Assembly: GCF_024623785.1 (NCBI RefSeq)
Contig: NZ_JANKBZ010000012.1
Location: 1-64,000, forward strand
Origin: Archangium lipolyticum
GTDB lineage: Bacteria > Myxococcota > Myxococcia > Myxococcales > Myxococcaceae
Length of the DNA stretch: 64,000 nucleotides
Direction: 5' to 3'
Shown here: in pieces, positions 26,450 to 35,870 of the stretch
How the letters are laid out: the number at the start of each line of letters is the position of its first letter
Position numbering within the stretch: position 1 is the first letter of the stretch
Translations under genes and position numbers: made by a program
The notes under the pieces: generated by a model
Told to the model about the DNA's origin: nothing
The model's database searches: none
What the model saw: only the letters and a program-made list of their open reading frames with translations

Positions 26450-27811
26450 ATGGAAACCGCGACGAACCTGCTCTTCCGCCTGCCCCAGAAGGAGACACAC
26501 CGGGACGGGATTCCCATCCTCCCCGGCGCGCTGCCCCTGGTGGGCCATACGCTGTTCAACATCGGCGACACCCTCACGTTCCTGCGCAACGCGGCGAAGA
26601 AGGCCGGCCCGCTGTTCTGGACACGAGGCATCGGCGACAGGCTGACGCTGGTCTGCATGGGCGAGCCCGGCTTCGAGCTGCTCAAGAACCGGGTGACCAG
26701 CAGCGAGTTCATCCGCGAGCAGTCGCCGGACTTCGTCGGTGACTCGCTCCTGTCACGCGATGGCGTGCCCCACCGCAACCTGCGCTCGGCCATGAGCGGG
26801 CCCTTCACGCCCCGGGGCCTGACGTCCAGTGGGGCCGCGGCCATCTCCGCCGAGGTCGTCGAGGCCTGCGTGGCCGCTCTGCCCACCCAGGGTGCCTTCT
26901 CCCTGCTGTCCCATACCCAGAGGCTCGCGCTCGACGTCATCTTCCGCGTCATGGGCATCGACCGGAGCGAGCTGGGGGCCTGGAACGAGAACTACCGCGA
27001 GTTCATCCTCGGGGCCCTGCCCTTCAAGATGGACCTGCCCTTCTCGCCGGCGAGGCGCGCCAGGAAGGGACGGATCTGGCTCGATTCCCGCTTCACCCGG
27101 CTGATCACCGCGGCGCGGGGCAGGCCGGACATGCCGGGCACGCTCTCGGCGCTGCTGGCGGCGCGTGATGAGGAAGGCAAGGCGCTCGGGGATGAGGATC
27201 TCGTCCAGAACCTGCGCCTGCTGGCGCTGGCGGGTCACGAGACGTCCGCGTCGGTGATGGCGTGGCTGGGCATCGTGCTCGCCCAGCGGCCCGACCTCTG
27301 GGAGAAGCTCCGGGAGGAGTCGGTGGCGGCGCCGGGCCTGCCCCGCTCGCCCGAGGATCTCAAGCGCCATCCCTTCGCGGAGGCGCTCTTCCGTGAGGTG
27401 CTGCGGCTGTATCCGCCCGTGTCGTTGACGGCGCGTCAGGCCACCGAGGATCTGGAGCTGTACGGCAAGCGGGTGCCCAAGGGCACGATGATCACCATCC
27501 CCATTGGCACCTACGGCTACGACCCGGCGATCTACCCCGAGCCGGAGCGGTTCGATCCCTCGCGCTGGCTGGGCAGGAGGTCGCCGCCGTCGACCATCGA
27601 CATCGCGACGTTCGGAGGCGGCCCGCACTTCTGCCTGGGCTACCACCTGGCCTGGATGGAGGTGGTGCAGTTCGCCACGGCGTTCGCTCGCGAGATGGCG
27701 CGCCGGGGACTGAGGCCCCAGCTCGCTCCGGGAACGGCGCCTCCCAAGCTGCGCTACCTCCCCTTCGGTCAGCCGCCGAAGAAGACGCACATCGAGATGG
27801 TCCGGGCCTGA
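26450..27811 (+). CDS. cytochrome P450
   Basis: This 453-residue P450 has all hallmark motifs: the I-helix oxygen-binding AGHETSASV (~260), the ExxR pair in EVLRLYPP, the PERF block YPEPERFDPSRW, and the heme loop FGGGPHFCLG with the axial thiolate Cys395. There is no membrane anchor, so it is soluble like other bacterial P450s. The substrate is unknown; the HFCLGYHLAWMEV pattern is common in CYP families acting on fatty acids, steroids or polyketides. No ferredoxin or ferredoxin reductase lies beside it, so electrons come from unlinked partners. It is monocistronic, ending at a bidirectional hairpin. Confidence 0.95.
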   Translation: METATNLLFRLPQKETHRDGIPILPGALPLVGHTLFNIGDTLTFLRNAAKKAGPLFWTRGIGDRLTLVCMGEPGFELLKNRVTSSEFIREQSPDFVGDSLLSRDGVPHRNLRSAMSGPFTPRGLTSSGAAAISAEVVEACVAALPTQGAFSLLSHTQRLALDVIFRVMGIDRSELGAWNENYREFILGALPFKMDLPFSPARRARKGRIWLDSRFTRLITAARGRPDMPGTLSALLAARDEEGKALGDEDLVQNLRLLALAGHETSASVMAWLGIVLAQRPDLWEKLREESVAAPGLPRSPEDLKRHPFAEALFREVLRLYPPVSLTARQATEDLELYGKRVPKGTMITIPIGTYGYDPAIYPEPERFDPSRWLGRRSPPSTIDIATFGGGPHFCLGYHLAWMEVVQFATAFAREMARRGLRPQLAPGTAPPKLRYLPFGQPPKKTHIEMVRA

Positions 27812-27832
27812 CGGCCGTCGACCCTCACCCCG

Positions 27833-27853
27833 GCCCTCTCCCAAAGGGAGAGG
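27833..27853. terminator. palindromic hairpin repeat between convergent genes
   Basis: A perfect 9-bp stem, CCCTCTCCC / GGGAGAGGG with loop AAA, is flanked by CCCTCACCCCGG. The same element appears twice at 61713-61782. It is placed to end both the P450 and chemoreceptor transcripts. Confidence 0.6.
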
Positions 27854-27857
27854 GTGG

Positions 27858-29438
27858 TCAGCGGTCGCGCGCGACCTTGAACCTGGCGGTCAGCACCGTG
27901 AGGCTGTCCGCCACGTTCTGGAGATCCTGCGCGATGCGCGTGGTGCGGCCCGTGGCGTCCACGCCCTGCTTCACCAGCTCCGCCACGTTGCGCGCCCCCT
28001 GCACCGCCTGCTCGCTGGACTGACGCTGCTGCCGCGTCGCGATGGTGATCTGCCGCGCCGCCTCGCTCGTGCCGCGCGCCAGCTCGACGATTCGCTGGAA
28101 CACCGCCGAGGCCTGCTCCGCCACCTCCACACCCCGGTCGCTCGTGGCCATGCCCACGCGCGCCTTGGTGGCCGCCTCGTTCCCCGAGTCCTGCACCTTC
28201 TCCACGATGCGCGCGATGTCCCGCGCCGAGGCCGACACGTTCTCCGCCAGCTTGCGCATCTCCGCCGCCACCAGCGAGAAGCCCCGCCCCACCTCGCCCG
28301 CCTTCGTTCCCTCCAGCGCCGCGTTCAGCGCCAGCAGGTCCGAGCGCTCCGCCACCTGATTGATGACCTGGGCGATCTTCGACACCTGTTGCAGATCCTG
28401 GTTCAGGCCCACGATGGCGTCCGCCACGCCCTTTGACTCCATGCGGATGTCGTTGATGCCCGCCACCACCTGCGCCACCACCGCCATCGCCTCGGCCACC
28501 GCCTCGTGCGTGCGTCGCGCGCTCGACTCCACCACCTCGGTGGAGCTGGAGATCTGTTCCGCCGTGCGGCTCAGCTCCTCGAAAGTCGCGGCGATCTGCT
28601 GCGCGTACGCCGCCTGCTGGCTGATGACGTGCTCCTGATCCGCCGACGCGCCCGTCAGCCCCCGCGAGGCACTGGAGAGCTGCTCGAGCCGCGCCAGCAG
28701 CTCCGTCACCGTGCCGCGCAGCGTACCCAGCATCTCGTTGAAGGAGTGCGCCATCAGCCGCACCTCGCCCGCCGAGGCCACGTCCACCTCGCTGAGCGAC
28801 ACGTCTCCCTGCGCCACCTCGTGTGCCGCCTGCGTCATGCGCGTCACCGGCTCGGCGATGGCCCGCCCGATGAAGAACGCGATGAACAGGCCCACCACCG
28901 AGGCTCCCAGGGACATGAAGAGGCTCGGCCAGCGCGTGGCGCCCGCCTCCGCCCTCATGCTGGCGGTGTCCATGCCCACCACGTAGGTGCGGCCTCCGGG
29001 CAGCGTGCAGTACGCCACCGGCTCACCCCGCAGCTTCATCGACTCGCAGCCCTGGCCCGCATTCAGTGCGCTCTTCAGCCCAGGCGGCATGGTGCCGCGC
29101 TCGGCCAACACCGTGCCATCGCTCGCCAGCAGCGCCTGGAAGGACACGGAGCCCGACTGCTCCACCCGGTCGAAGATGGGCTTGAGCAGCCTCACCTCCC
29201 GCGCATCCGTGCTCTGGGCAGCGGAAAGCACCGTCGACACGGGCGCCCCCTGCTCCAGCAGGAGCGCAATCCCCTCCGAGGCGAGCAGTCCCACGGCACT
29301 CGCCCGCGCCTCGAGTTTCCCCAGCCCGACTTCCTCCTGCTTCATCGGGAAGTAGACGCTGCTGAACAGGGCCAGGGCGAGGCTGGGAACCAGCACCGCG
29401 AACGCCACCTGCCAGCGCAAACTGAGCCGACCCCACAT
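27858..29438 (-). CDS. methyl-accepting chemotaxis protein
   Basis: This 526-residue protein has a first membrane helix at ~9-28 (VAFAVLVPSLALALFSSVYF), a periplasmic sensor domain (~30-170) with a Cys pair GCESM and YCTLPGG, and a second helix at ~172-196 (LFMSLGASVVGLFIAFFIG). A HAMP domain (~197-250, AEPVTRMTQAAHEVAQGD) follows, then a long signalling coiled coil with hairpin tip SDLLALNAALEGTKAGEVGRG (one residue short of the usual A-R-A-G-E). It would couple an extracytoplasmic signal to a CheA/CheW array, in myxobacteria often for gliding or development. No che genes adjoin. It lacks the C-terminal CheR-docking pentapeptide. Confidence 0.93.
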   Translation of the reverse strand: MWGRLSLRWQVAFAVLVPSLALALFSSVYFPMKQEEVGLGKLEARASAVGLLASEGIALLLEQGAPVSTVLSAAQSTDAREVRLLKPIFDRVEQSGSVSFQALLASDGTVLAERGTMPPGLKSALNAGQGCESMKLRGEPVAYCTLPGGRTYVVGMDTASMRAEAGATRWPSLFMSLGASVVGLFIAFFIGRAIAEPVTRMTQAAHEVAQGDVSLSEVDVASAGEVRLMAHSFNEMLGTLRGTVTELLARLEQLSSASRGLTGASADQEHVISQQAAYAQQIAATFEELSRTAEQISSSTEVVESSARRTHEAVAEAMAVVAQVVAGINDIRMESKGVADAIVGLNQDLQQVSKIAQVINQVAERSDLLALNAALEGTKAGEVGRGFSLVAAEMRKLAENVSASARDIARIVEKVQDSGNEAATKARVGMATSDRGVEVAEQASAVFQRIVELARGTSEAARQITIATRQQRQSSEQAVQGARNVAELVKQGVDATGRTTRIAQDLQNVADSLTVLTARFKVARDR

Positions 29439-29636
29439 GCCCGGGCTCTCTCCTGTATCCGATCGGGAAGGCGCACCCGGTTGTCGCGGACGCGTCAGGA
29501 TGCGACCCTAGGCGCCCGGTGCGCGGAGCGTCAAACCCCCGTCCTCCGGCCGCTCTCGGAGCGGCAGGCGGGGAGGCAGGCTCCTCCACCGGCTTTCCGC
29601 TGTCATGTCCAGGGGTTGGATCTCCGGGCTTCCCCA

Positions 29637-29665
29637 TTGACACGGCCCCCTTGTGTCCCTAGGGT
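29637..29665 (+). promoter_or_regulatory. sigma-70 promoter of nuoAB
   Basis: Consensus TTGACA (29637-29642), a 17-bp spacer and TAGGGT (29660-29665). The nuoA ATG is only 10 bp further on, with no Shine-Dalgarno. Confidence 0.75.
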
Positions 29666-29675
29666 CCGCCGCGAA

Positions 29676-30053
29676 ATGGATCCCACGACCAACCCCCTCG
29701 CCTCCTACCTGCCGCTGGCCATCGTGCTGCTGCTGGCGGGCGTGCTGGCGCTCGTCATCGTGCAGCTGGCCGCCATGCTAGGCCCCAGGCGTCCGAGCGC
29801 CATCAAGTCCACGGCCTTCGAGGCCGGTTCCGAGAGCAGCGGTCCCGCGCGCCAGCGCTTCGCGGTGAAGTTCTACGTGGTGGCCCTCCTCTTCATCGTG
29901 TTCGACGTCGAGGCGGTGTTCCTGTACCCCTGGGCGGTGAACTTCCAGGCACTCGGCTGGTTCGGCTACGTGGAGATGCTGGTTTTCGCGGCGACCCTCG
30001 TGGTGGGCCTTATCTATATCTGGAAGAAGGGTGCTCTCGAGTGGGAGCACTGA
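29676..30053 (+). CDS. nuoA: NADH-quinone oxidoreductase subunit A
   Basis: This 125-residue protein has three membrane helices (~10-33, 62-82, 92-113) and the conserved segment FAVKFYVVALLFIVFDVEAVF, including the acidic residues of the first cytoplasmic loop and second helix that link the quinone site to proton pumping. It is a membrane subunit of complex I. It begins the block at what looks like a leaderless start and is followed 9 bp later by nuoB. Confidence 0.96.
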   Translation: MDPTTNPLASYLPLAIVLLLAGVLALVIVQLAAMLGPRRPSAIKSTAFEAGSESSGPARQRFAVKFYVVALLFIVFDVEAVFLYPWAVNFQALGWFGYVEMLVFAATLVVGLIYIWKKGALEWEH

Positions 30054-30062
30054 GAAACGACC

Positions 30063-30620
<558 letters not shown>

Positions 30621-30648
30621 GCAGCCGCGCACCGCTGGTGCCGGCCCC

Positions 30649-30692
30649 GGGCCCCGCGAACCTCCTCGGAGGTGGCGGGGCCCTCGCCTTTT
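30649..30692 (+). terminator. Rho-independent terminator after nuoB
   Basis: GGGCCCCGC pairs with GCGGGGCCC around an inner ACCTCC/GGAGGT stem, followed by TCGCCTTTTC. It is the strongest hairpin seen in the window and lies inside the complex I locus. Confidence 0.88.
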
Positions 30693-30727
30693 CACCGGAT
30701 GTGCACCCACCCGAGCGACGTGCGAGG

Positions 30728-32047
30728 ATGCGCGCACACCCCCAACACGGCCGAGGCCGAGTGGACGAGTCCAGGCAGAGGCGCGCTTCGCTCCCAGAGT
30801 TCCTGCGGGAACCGGTGGGCAAGGCCATCGAGGCCGAACGGCGGCACAACGCCGTGCGTCTGGCGCTGGTGCGCCTGCTGGGTGTGTCCGCCATCCTGGT
30901 CATCTCCATCTATCAGGCGCGGGTGCAGGGCCTGGCGGACTGGGAGGTGTATCTCGCTCCCATGGCGGCCTACTGGCTGTGCACCGTGGCCACGCTGGTG
31001 GGCGTGCTGCGCTCGGCACACGTGGCGAGCTGGGCCGGGCTGTCCCTGGCGGTGGTGGATGCGCCGGCCATCTACTGGCTGCAGCACCTGGCCATCCCCG
31101 TCTCCCCTTCTCCCGGAGGCGTGGCCGGCTTCACCCTGGGTATCTACACCGCGCTCATCGTCATCTCGGCCCTGTCGCTGCGCCGCACGGTGACGTTCAC
31201 CGTGACGGGCGTGGCGGCCCTGGCCGAATGGTTCCTGCAGGCCGAGGCCTCCATCGGCGTGGGCGCGCGCCTGGTGGGGGCAGTGGTGCTGATGATGACG
31301 GCGGGCGCCGCCAACTACCTCTTCCACCGCATCCGCATGCTCGTCTCCGAGCTGACACACGAGGAACTCCAACGCGCCCAGCTCGGCCGCTACTTCTCCC
31401 CTGCGGTGGCCGAGCGCCTGCAGGACCTGGCCTCGCCGGTGTCCACCCCCGAGCTGCGCGAGGTGACGATCCTCTTCGCGGACCTGCGGGACTTCACCGC
31501 GTTCAGCGAGCGGCTCTCCCCCGAATCCGTGGTGGCCGTCCTCAACGAGTACTACGGCCGCATGGTGGAGGTGGTGTTCCGCCACGGCGGCACGCTCGAC
31601 AAGTTCATCGGAGACGCACTCATGGTGTACTTCGGCGCGCCCCTGCCCGAGCCGGAGCACGCCCGCCGGGCCGTGGAGTGCGCGCTGGAGATGATGCGCG
31701 AGCTGGAGGCGGTGAACGGCGAGCGGCTCGCCCGGGGAGAGCCCGGCCTGCGCATGGGGGTGGGCCTGCACACCGGCCGCGTGGTGCTCGGCAACATCGG
31801 CTCCACCGCCCGCCGCCTCGAGTACACCGCCATCGGCGACACGGTGAACCTGGCCAGCCGCATCGAGCAGCTCACCAAGCGGCTCGGGACGCCCGTGCTC
31901 GTCTCCCGCAGCACCCGGGATCAGGCCGGCGAGGACTTCCAGTGGCAGGAGCTTCCCCCCACCCCCGTGGCTGGCAAGCGCGAGCCCGTCTCCACCTTCA
32001 GCCCGCGGCCCTCCCCCGCTCGCGGAGGCTCCGGGGCGGCGGCCTGA
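30728..32047 (+). CDS. membrane adenylate/guanylate cyclase between nuoB and nuoC
   Basis: The start is uncertain: ATG 30728 or GTG 30761, giving 439 or 428 residues. About six hydrophobic segments (~50-210) form a membrane domain resembling MASE-type sensors. A short linker follows, and then a class III cyclase domain (~235-420). Catalytic residues are intact: metal Asp in ILFADLRDF, Lys/Asp in [10 protein letters not shown], and the transition-state Asn and Arg in [11 protein letters not shown]. The purine-specifying Lys suggests adenylate rather than guanylate. The C-terminal tail is Pro/Arg-rich. It sits where nuoB and nuoC are normally adjacent, with a terminator before it and a promoter for nuoC after it. 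Confidence 0.85.
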   Translation: MRAHPQHGRGRVDESRQRRASLPEFLREPVGKAIEAERRHNAVRLALVRLLGVSAILVISIYQARVQGLADWEVYLAPMAAYWLCTVATLVGVLRSAHVASWAGLSLAVVDAPAIYWLQHLAIPVSPSPGGVAGFTLGIYTALIVISALSLRRTVTFTVTGVAALAEWFLQAEASIGVGARLVGAVVLMMTAGAANYLFHRIRMLVSELTHEELQRAQLGRYFSPAVAERLQDLASPVSTPELREVTILFADLRDFTAFSERLSPESVVAVLNEYYGRMVEVVFRHGGTLDKFIGDALMVYFGAPLPEPEHARRAVECALEMMRELEAVNGERLARGEPGLRMGVGLHTGRVVLGNIGSTARRLEYTAIGDTVNLASRIEQLTKRLGTPVLVSRSTRDQAGEDFQWQELPPTPVAGKREPVSTFSPRPSPARGGSGAAA

Positions 32048-32113
32048 AATGCCCGTTCCGACCCACCGGGGCTTCTGCCTCGCGTAAGTAGCGGGGATGG
32101 TTGAGGGATTACG

Positions 32114-32143
32114 TTGACGCCCCCCGGGGGTCATCCTTATAAC
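32114..32143 (+). promoter_or_regulatory. sigma-70 promoter of nuoCDGHI
   Basis: TTGACG (32114-32119), an 18-bp spacer and TATAAC (32138-32143). It gives the second complex I block its own transcription start and shows that the TTG at 32114 is a -35 box and not the nuoC start codon. Confidence 0.7.
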
Positions 32144-32176
32144 GCGCCGGATTCCATAGCCAGCATTGGGGCCCCC

Positions 32177-32704
32177 TTGAGCACTTTCGCACTGGACAGG
32201 GTCACCGCCCAGTTCCCAGAGGCGGTGGCGGAGCGCTACCTCGACCGCACTGGCGGCGCCTGGGCCGTCATCCACGCCGAGCACCTGCCGAAGGTCGCCG
32301 CGTTCCTGAAGAACGACCTCGACTTCAAGCTCTTCACGTCGATCGACGCGGTGGACCGTCTCCACCTCGCGGAGAATGATCCGCGCTTCGAGGTCGTCTA
32401 CTTCATCTACTCGCTGTCGCGTCACGAGCACGTGCGCCTGAAGGTGCGCGTGAGCGAGGCCAACCCGGAGCTGCCCTCCATCACGCCCATCTTCAAGGGC
32501 GCCAACTGGTGGGAGCGCTTCGTCTGGGACTTCTACGGCATCCGCTTCACGGGACACCCGGACCTGCGCCGCGTGTTGCTGTACGAGGAGTTCCAGGGCC
32601 ACCCGCTCCGCAAGGACTACGCCCTGCGCGACCGTCAGCCGCTCATCCCCGAGCGGCCCATCAAGGACATCTTCCGCGGCCCCGGCACCAGCGGCGTCTC
32701 CTGA
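32177..32704 (+). CDS. nuoC: NADH-quinone oxidoreductase subunit C
   Basis: This 175-residue protein starts at a TTG (STFALDRVTAQFPEAV) that lies ~30 bp after the predicted transcription start; no ATG is available. The family hallmarks RFEVVYFIYSL, PSITPIFKGANWWERFVWDFYGIRF (shown in part) and HPDLRRVLLYEEF..HPLRKDY are present. NuoC is a peripheral-arm scaffold subunit binding NuoD. It is separate from NuoD here, unlike the NuoCD fusion of enterobacteria. nuoD follows after 36 bp. Confidence 0.93.
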   Translation: MSTFALDRVTAQFPEAVAERYLDRTGGAWAVIHAEHLPKVAAFLKNDLDFKLFTSIDAVDRLHLAENDPRFEVVYFIYSLSRHEHVRLKVRVSEANPELPSITPIFKGANWWERFVWDFYGIRFTGHPDLRRVLLYEEFQGHPLRKDYALRDRQPLIPERPIKDIFRGPGTSGVS

Positions 32705-32740
32705 TCGCCCGCCCTACCGGCAAGCCCCCCAGAGGACATC

Positions 32741-34006
32741 ATGGCGGACACCCACAAGCCCGCGTCACCCCCTGCCCCTGAAGCACCCAACCCGGACATC
32801 GACGCCTACGCCCACGAGGCGGAGCTGGAGGCCCACCTCCAGACCAAGCGGATGTACGTGAACATGGGCCCCTCGCACCCCGCCATGCACGGCACGGTGC
32901 GCATGAAGGTGGAGCTCGAGGGCGAGAACATCGCCGAGTCCGATTGTGAGATCGGCTTCCTCCACCGCGGCTTCCAGAAGAGCTGCGAGAACGTCACCTG
33001 GACCCAGTGCCTGCCGTACACGGACCGGTTGAACTACGTGTCCGCGATGATGAACAACTTCGGCTTCCTCAATGCCGTAGAGAAACTCATCGGCCTGGAG
33101 ATTCCGGAGCGCGCCCAGTACATCCGCGTCATCGGGTCCGAGCTGCACCGCATCCATGATCACCTGACGTGCGTGGGCGCCACGGGCATGGAGCTGGGCG
33201 GCTTCGCCCCGTTCCTCTTCGCCGTCGAGGCGCGCGAGCTCATCATGGACCGCGTCGCCGAGCTGACGGGCGCACGGCTCACCACCAACTTCGGCCGCAT
33301 CGGCGGAATGAACCGCGATCTGCCCGAGGGGTGGATCGAGAAGGTCCACAAGACGCTGGACAAGGTCATGGAGCTGGTCGCGGAGATCGACGGGCTGCTC
33401 ACGCGCAACCGCATCTTCGTGGACCGCACCAAGGACACGGGCGTCATCAGCGCCGAGGACGCCATCGACTACGGCTGGACGGGCCCCTGCCTGCGCGCCT
33501 GCGGCATCAACTACGACATCCGCAAGGCGAAGCCGTACTGGGTGTATGACCGCTTCGACTTCGACATCCCCATCGGTGAGAAGGGCGACAACTTCGATCG
33601 CTACCTGATGCGCATCGAGGAGATGAAGCAGTCGGAGCGGATCCTCCGCCAGGCGCTGAAGACGATCCCCGGTGGCCCCATCATCCTGGACGACTGGCGC
33701 ATCGCGCTGCCGCCCAAGCCCGAGGTGTACGGCACCATCGAGGGCGTCATCTCGCACTTCAAGCTGGTGATGGAGGGCATCCAGGTGCCCGCCGGCGAGG
33801 TCTACGACGCCACCGAGGCCGCCAACGGCGAGCTGGGTTGGTACATGGTGAGCGACGGCGGCGGCCGGCCGTACAAGGTCCACGTGCGCGCCCCGGGCTA
33901 CCCCATCCTGTCCGCCGTGCCCTACATCATCAAGGGCAAGATGCTGGCGGACCTCATTCCCACCTTTGACACGATCAACATGATCGGCGGCGAGGTCGAG
34001 CAGTGA
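32741..34006 (+). CDS. nuoD: NADH-quinone oxidoreductase subunit D
   Basis: This 421-residue protein is the 49-kDa quinone-site subunit. After a ~30-residue Pro/Glu-rich extension it shows MGPSHPAMHGT, with the HPAxHG motif near the quinone headgroup. IGFLHRGFQKSCE, YTDRLNYVSAMMNN and FGRIGGMNRDLPEGW follow, and the usual C-terminal DLIPTFDTINMIGGEVEQ. GGACATC..GAGGACATC provides the ribosome site. Its stop overlaps the nuoG GTG by four bases, so the two are coupled. Confidence 0.97.
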   Translation: MADTHKPASPPAPEAPNPDIDAYAHEAELEAHLQTKRMYVNMGPSHPAMHGTVRMKVELEGENIAESDCEIGFLHRGFQKSCENVTWTQCLPYTDRLNYVSAMMNNFGFLNAVEKLIGLEIPERAQYIRVIGSELHRIHDHLTCVGATGMELGGFAPFLFAVEARELIMDRVAELTGARLTTNFGRIGGMNRDLPEGWIEKVHKTLDKVMELVAEIDGLLTRNRIFVDRTKDTGVISAEDAIDYGWTGPCLRACGINYDIRKAKPYWVYDRFDFDIPIGEKGDNFDRYLMRIEEMKQSERILRQALKTIPGGPIILDDWRIALPPKPEVYGTIEGVISHFKLVMEGIQVPAGEVYDATEAANGELGWYMVSDGGGRPYKVHVRAPGYPILSAVPYIIKGKMLADLIPTFDTINMIGGEVEQ

Positions 34007-35868
34007 GCGACAACGACACCAAGAAGCCCACCGGAGACTCGCAGACGCCCCCCAAGGGCGCGCCCTCCGAGACCCGCGAGGCGCCCGGCTCCACGCCGAA
34101 GCACCCGCCCGCGGGCGCGAAGCTGGACACGCCTCCGGCCGCGCACAGCGCCCCCACGGCGCCTCCGCCGCCCCCGGCTCCCAAGCCGGCCGGCCCTCCC
34201 CCGCCGAAGAACCCGGGGTTCGTCACCTGCACCATCGACGGCAAGGAAGTCGTGGTGAAGCCGGGGACGAACATGATCGAGGCGGCCCGCATGGTCGGCT
34301 CGGACATCCCCTACTTCTGCTACCACCCGCGCCTGTCCATCGCGGCCAACTGCCGCATGTGCATGGTGGAGGCCTCCAACGCCCCCAAGCTGGTGCCCGC
34401 CTGCCAGACGCCGCTCGCCGAGGGTCAGGTCATCAAGACCACCACCCCCAAGGTGAAGGAGCAGCAGCGTGCCGTCATGGAGTTCCTGCTCCTCAACCAC
34501 CCGGTCGACTGCTCCATCTGCGACCAGGCCGGTGAGTGCAAGCTGCAGGACTACTACATGCGCTACGACTACCGCCCGTCGCGTCTCGAGGGCGGCAAGG
34601 CGCTGAAGAACAAGCGCAAGGTCCTGGGGCCCCGCGTGGTGCTGGACCAGGAGCGCTGCATCATCTGCAGCCGCTGCGTGCGCTTCATGAACGAGATTCC
34701 GAAGGAGCCGCAGCTCGGCATCTTCGGCCGTGGCAGCCACGAGGTCATCGACACCTTCCCGGGCAGCGAGCTCAACAGCAACTACTCGCTCAACACCGTG
34801 GACATCTGCCCCGTGGGCGCCCTGCTCAGCCGGGACTTCCGCTTCCGCGCTCGCTCGTGGTTCCTGTCCGCCGCTCCGTCCGTGTGCACCGGCTGCTCGC
34901 GCGGCTGCAACACCTACGCGGACTTCATGGGCCAGGACACCTACCGCTACCGCCCGCGCGAGAACGAGGCCGTCAACAAGAGCTGGATGTGCGACCACGG
35001 CCGCTCGACCTACAAGAACCTCAACACCAGCCGCGTGCTGAGCGCGGTGGTGGGCCGCCAGCAGGGCACCGGCACCGCCCGTCCGGAGGTCGCGCGCAAG
35101 GAGGCCATCAAGGCCGCCGCCAAGGCGCTCGCCGACGTGAAGGGCAAGGTCGCAGTGCTCGCCTCGCCCGTCGCCTCCAACGAGGACCTGCTCGCCTCGC
35201 TCACCTTCGCCAAGGTGTCGCTGGGCGCCAAGGAAGTGTTCGTCGGTGGCCGCCCGCAGGGTGAGGCCGACCACTACCTCCTCACGGCGGACCGCAACCC
35301 CAACCGCAAGGGCCTGGAGCTGATCGCCCAGGGCCTGGGGCTGGCGGTCAAGCCGTTCGACGAGCTGGTGAAGGGCATCGACGCGGGCCGGGTGAGGTCG
35401 CTCTACGCCGTGGGCACCGAGGTGCCGGTGGGCGAGGAGGCCTTCGCGCAGGCCGCGGCGAAGCTGGACGTCTTCGTGGCGCAGGCGATGAACGAGTCGC
35501 CCGTGACCGCGCAGGCCACCGTGCTGCTGCCGGCCGCCGTGCACGTGGAGCACGACGGTACCTTCGTGCAGGTGGACGGCCTCATCCAGCGCTTCCGCAA
35601 GGCCTACCCCTCCAAGGGTGACGCCGCGGCGCACTGGGCGCTGGCGGCGGAGCTCACCCGAGAGATGGGTGGCACCGCGGCCTGGACGTCCTCGCGCGAC
35701 GTGTTCCGCGAGCTGGGCAAGCAGGTCTCCGAGTTCGCCTCCTTCGACTGGGACAAGGCCTCGCCGCCTGACCGGGAGAAGCCGGGCATCAATCCGCTGC
35801 CGACCGCCGCCGACGGCAGGCCTCCTGGGTATCGTGAGTTCGGCGCTCCCAGGGTCCGGGGTCTCTGA
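34003..35868 (+). CDS. nuoG: NADH-quinone oxidoreductase subunit G
   Basis: This 621-residue protein starts with a GTG overlapping nuoD. A 70-residue Pro/Lys-rich extension precedes the ferredoxin domain, with 2Fe-2S ligands C106, C117, C120 and C134. HPVDCSICDQAGEC carries the His/Cys N5 ligands, and CIICSRCVRFMN plus VDICPVGALLS the N4 cluster. CTGCSRGCNTY begins the molybdopterin-like domain, which is short and lacks cofactor residues, as in most NuoG. It relays electrons from NuoF toward NuoI. The N-terminal extension is odd and probably disordered. Confidence 0.95.
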   Translation: MSDNDTKKPTGDSQTPPKGAPSETREAPGSTPKHPPAGAKLDTPPAAHSAPTAPPPPPAPKPAGPPPPKNPGFVTCTIDGKEVVVKPGTNMIEAARMVGSDIPYFCYHPRLSIAANCRMCMVEASNAPKLVPACQTPLAEGQVIKTTTPKVKEQQRAVMEFLLLNHPVDCSICDQAGECKLQDYYMRYDYRPSRLEGGKALKNKRKVLGPRVVLDQERCIICSRCVRFMNEIPKEPQLGIFGRGSHEVIDTFPGSELNSNYSLNTVDICPVGALLSRDFRFRARSWFLSAAPSVCTGCSRGCNTYADFMGQDTYRYRPRENEAVNKSWMCDHGRSTYKNLNTSRVLSAVVGRQQGTGTARPEVARKEAIKAAAKALADVKGKVAVLASPVASNEDLLASLTFAKVSLGAKEVFVGGRPQGEADHYLLTADRNPNRKGLELIAQGLGLAVKPFDELVKGIDAGRVRSLYAVGTEVPVGEEAFAQAAAKLDVFVAQAMNESPVTAQATVLLPAAVHVEHDGTFVQVDGLIQRFRKAYPSKGDAAAHWALAAELTREMGGTAAWTSSRDVFRELGKQVSEFASFDWDKASPPDREKPGINPLPTAADGRPPGYREFGAPRVRGL

Positions 35869-35870
35869 CA

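Noticed and set aside
32114-32176. TTG at 32114 as the nuoC start
   Set aside because: The same bases form the -35 box of a good promoter whose -10 lies at 32138, so the codon is upstream of the transcript.
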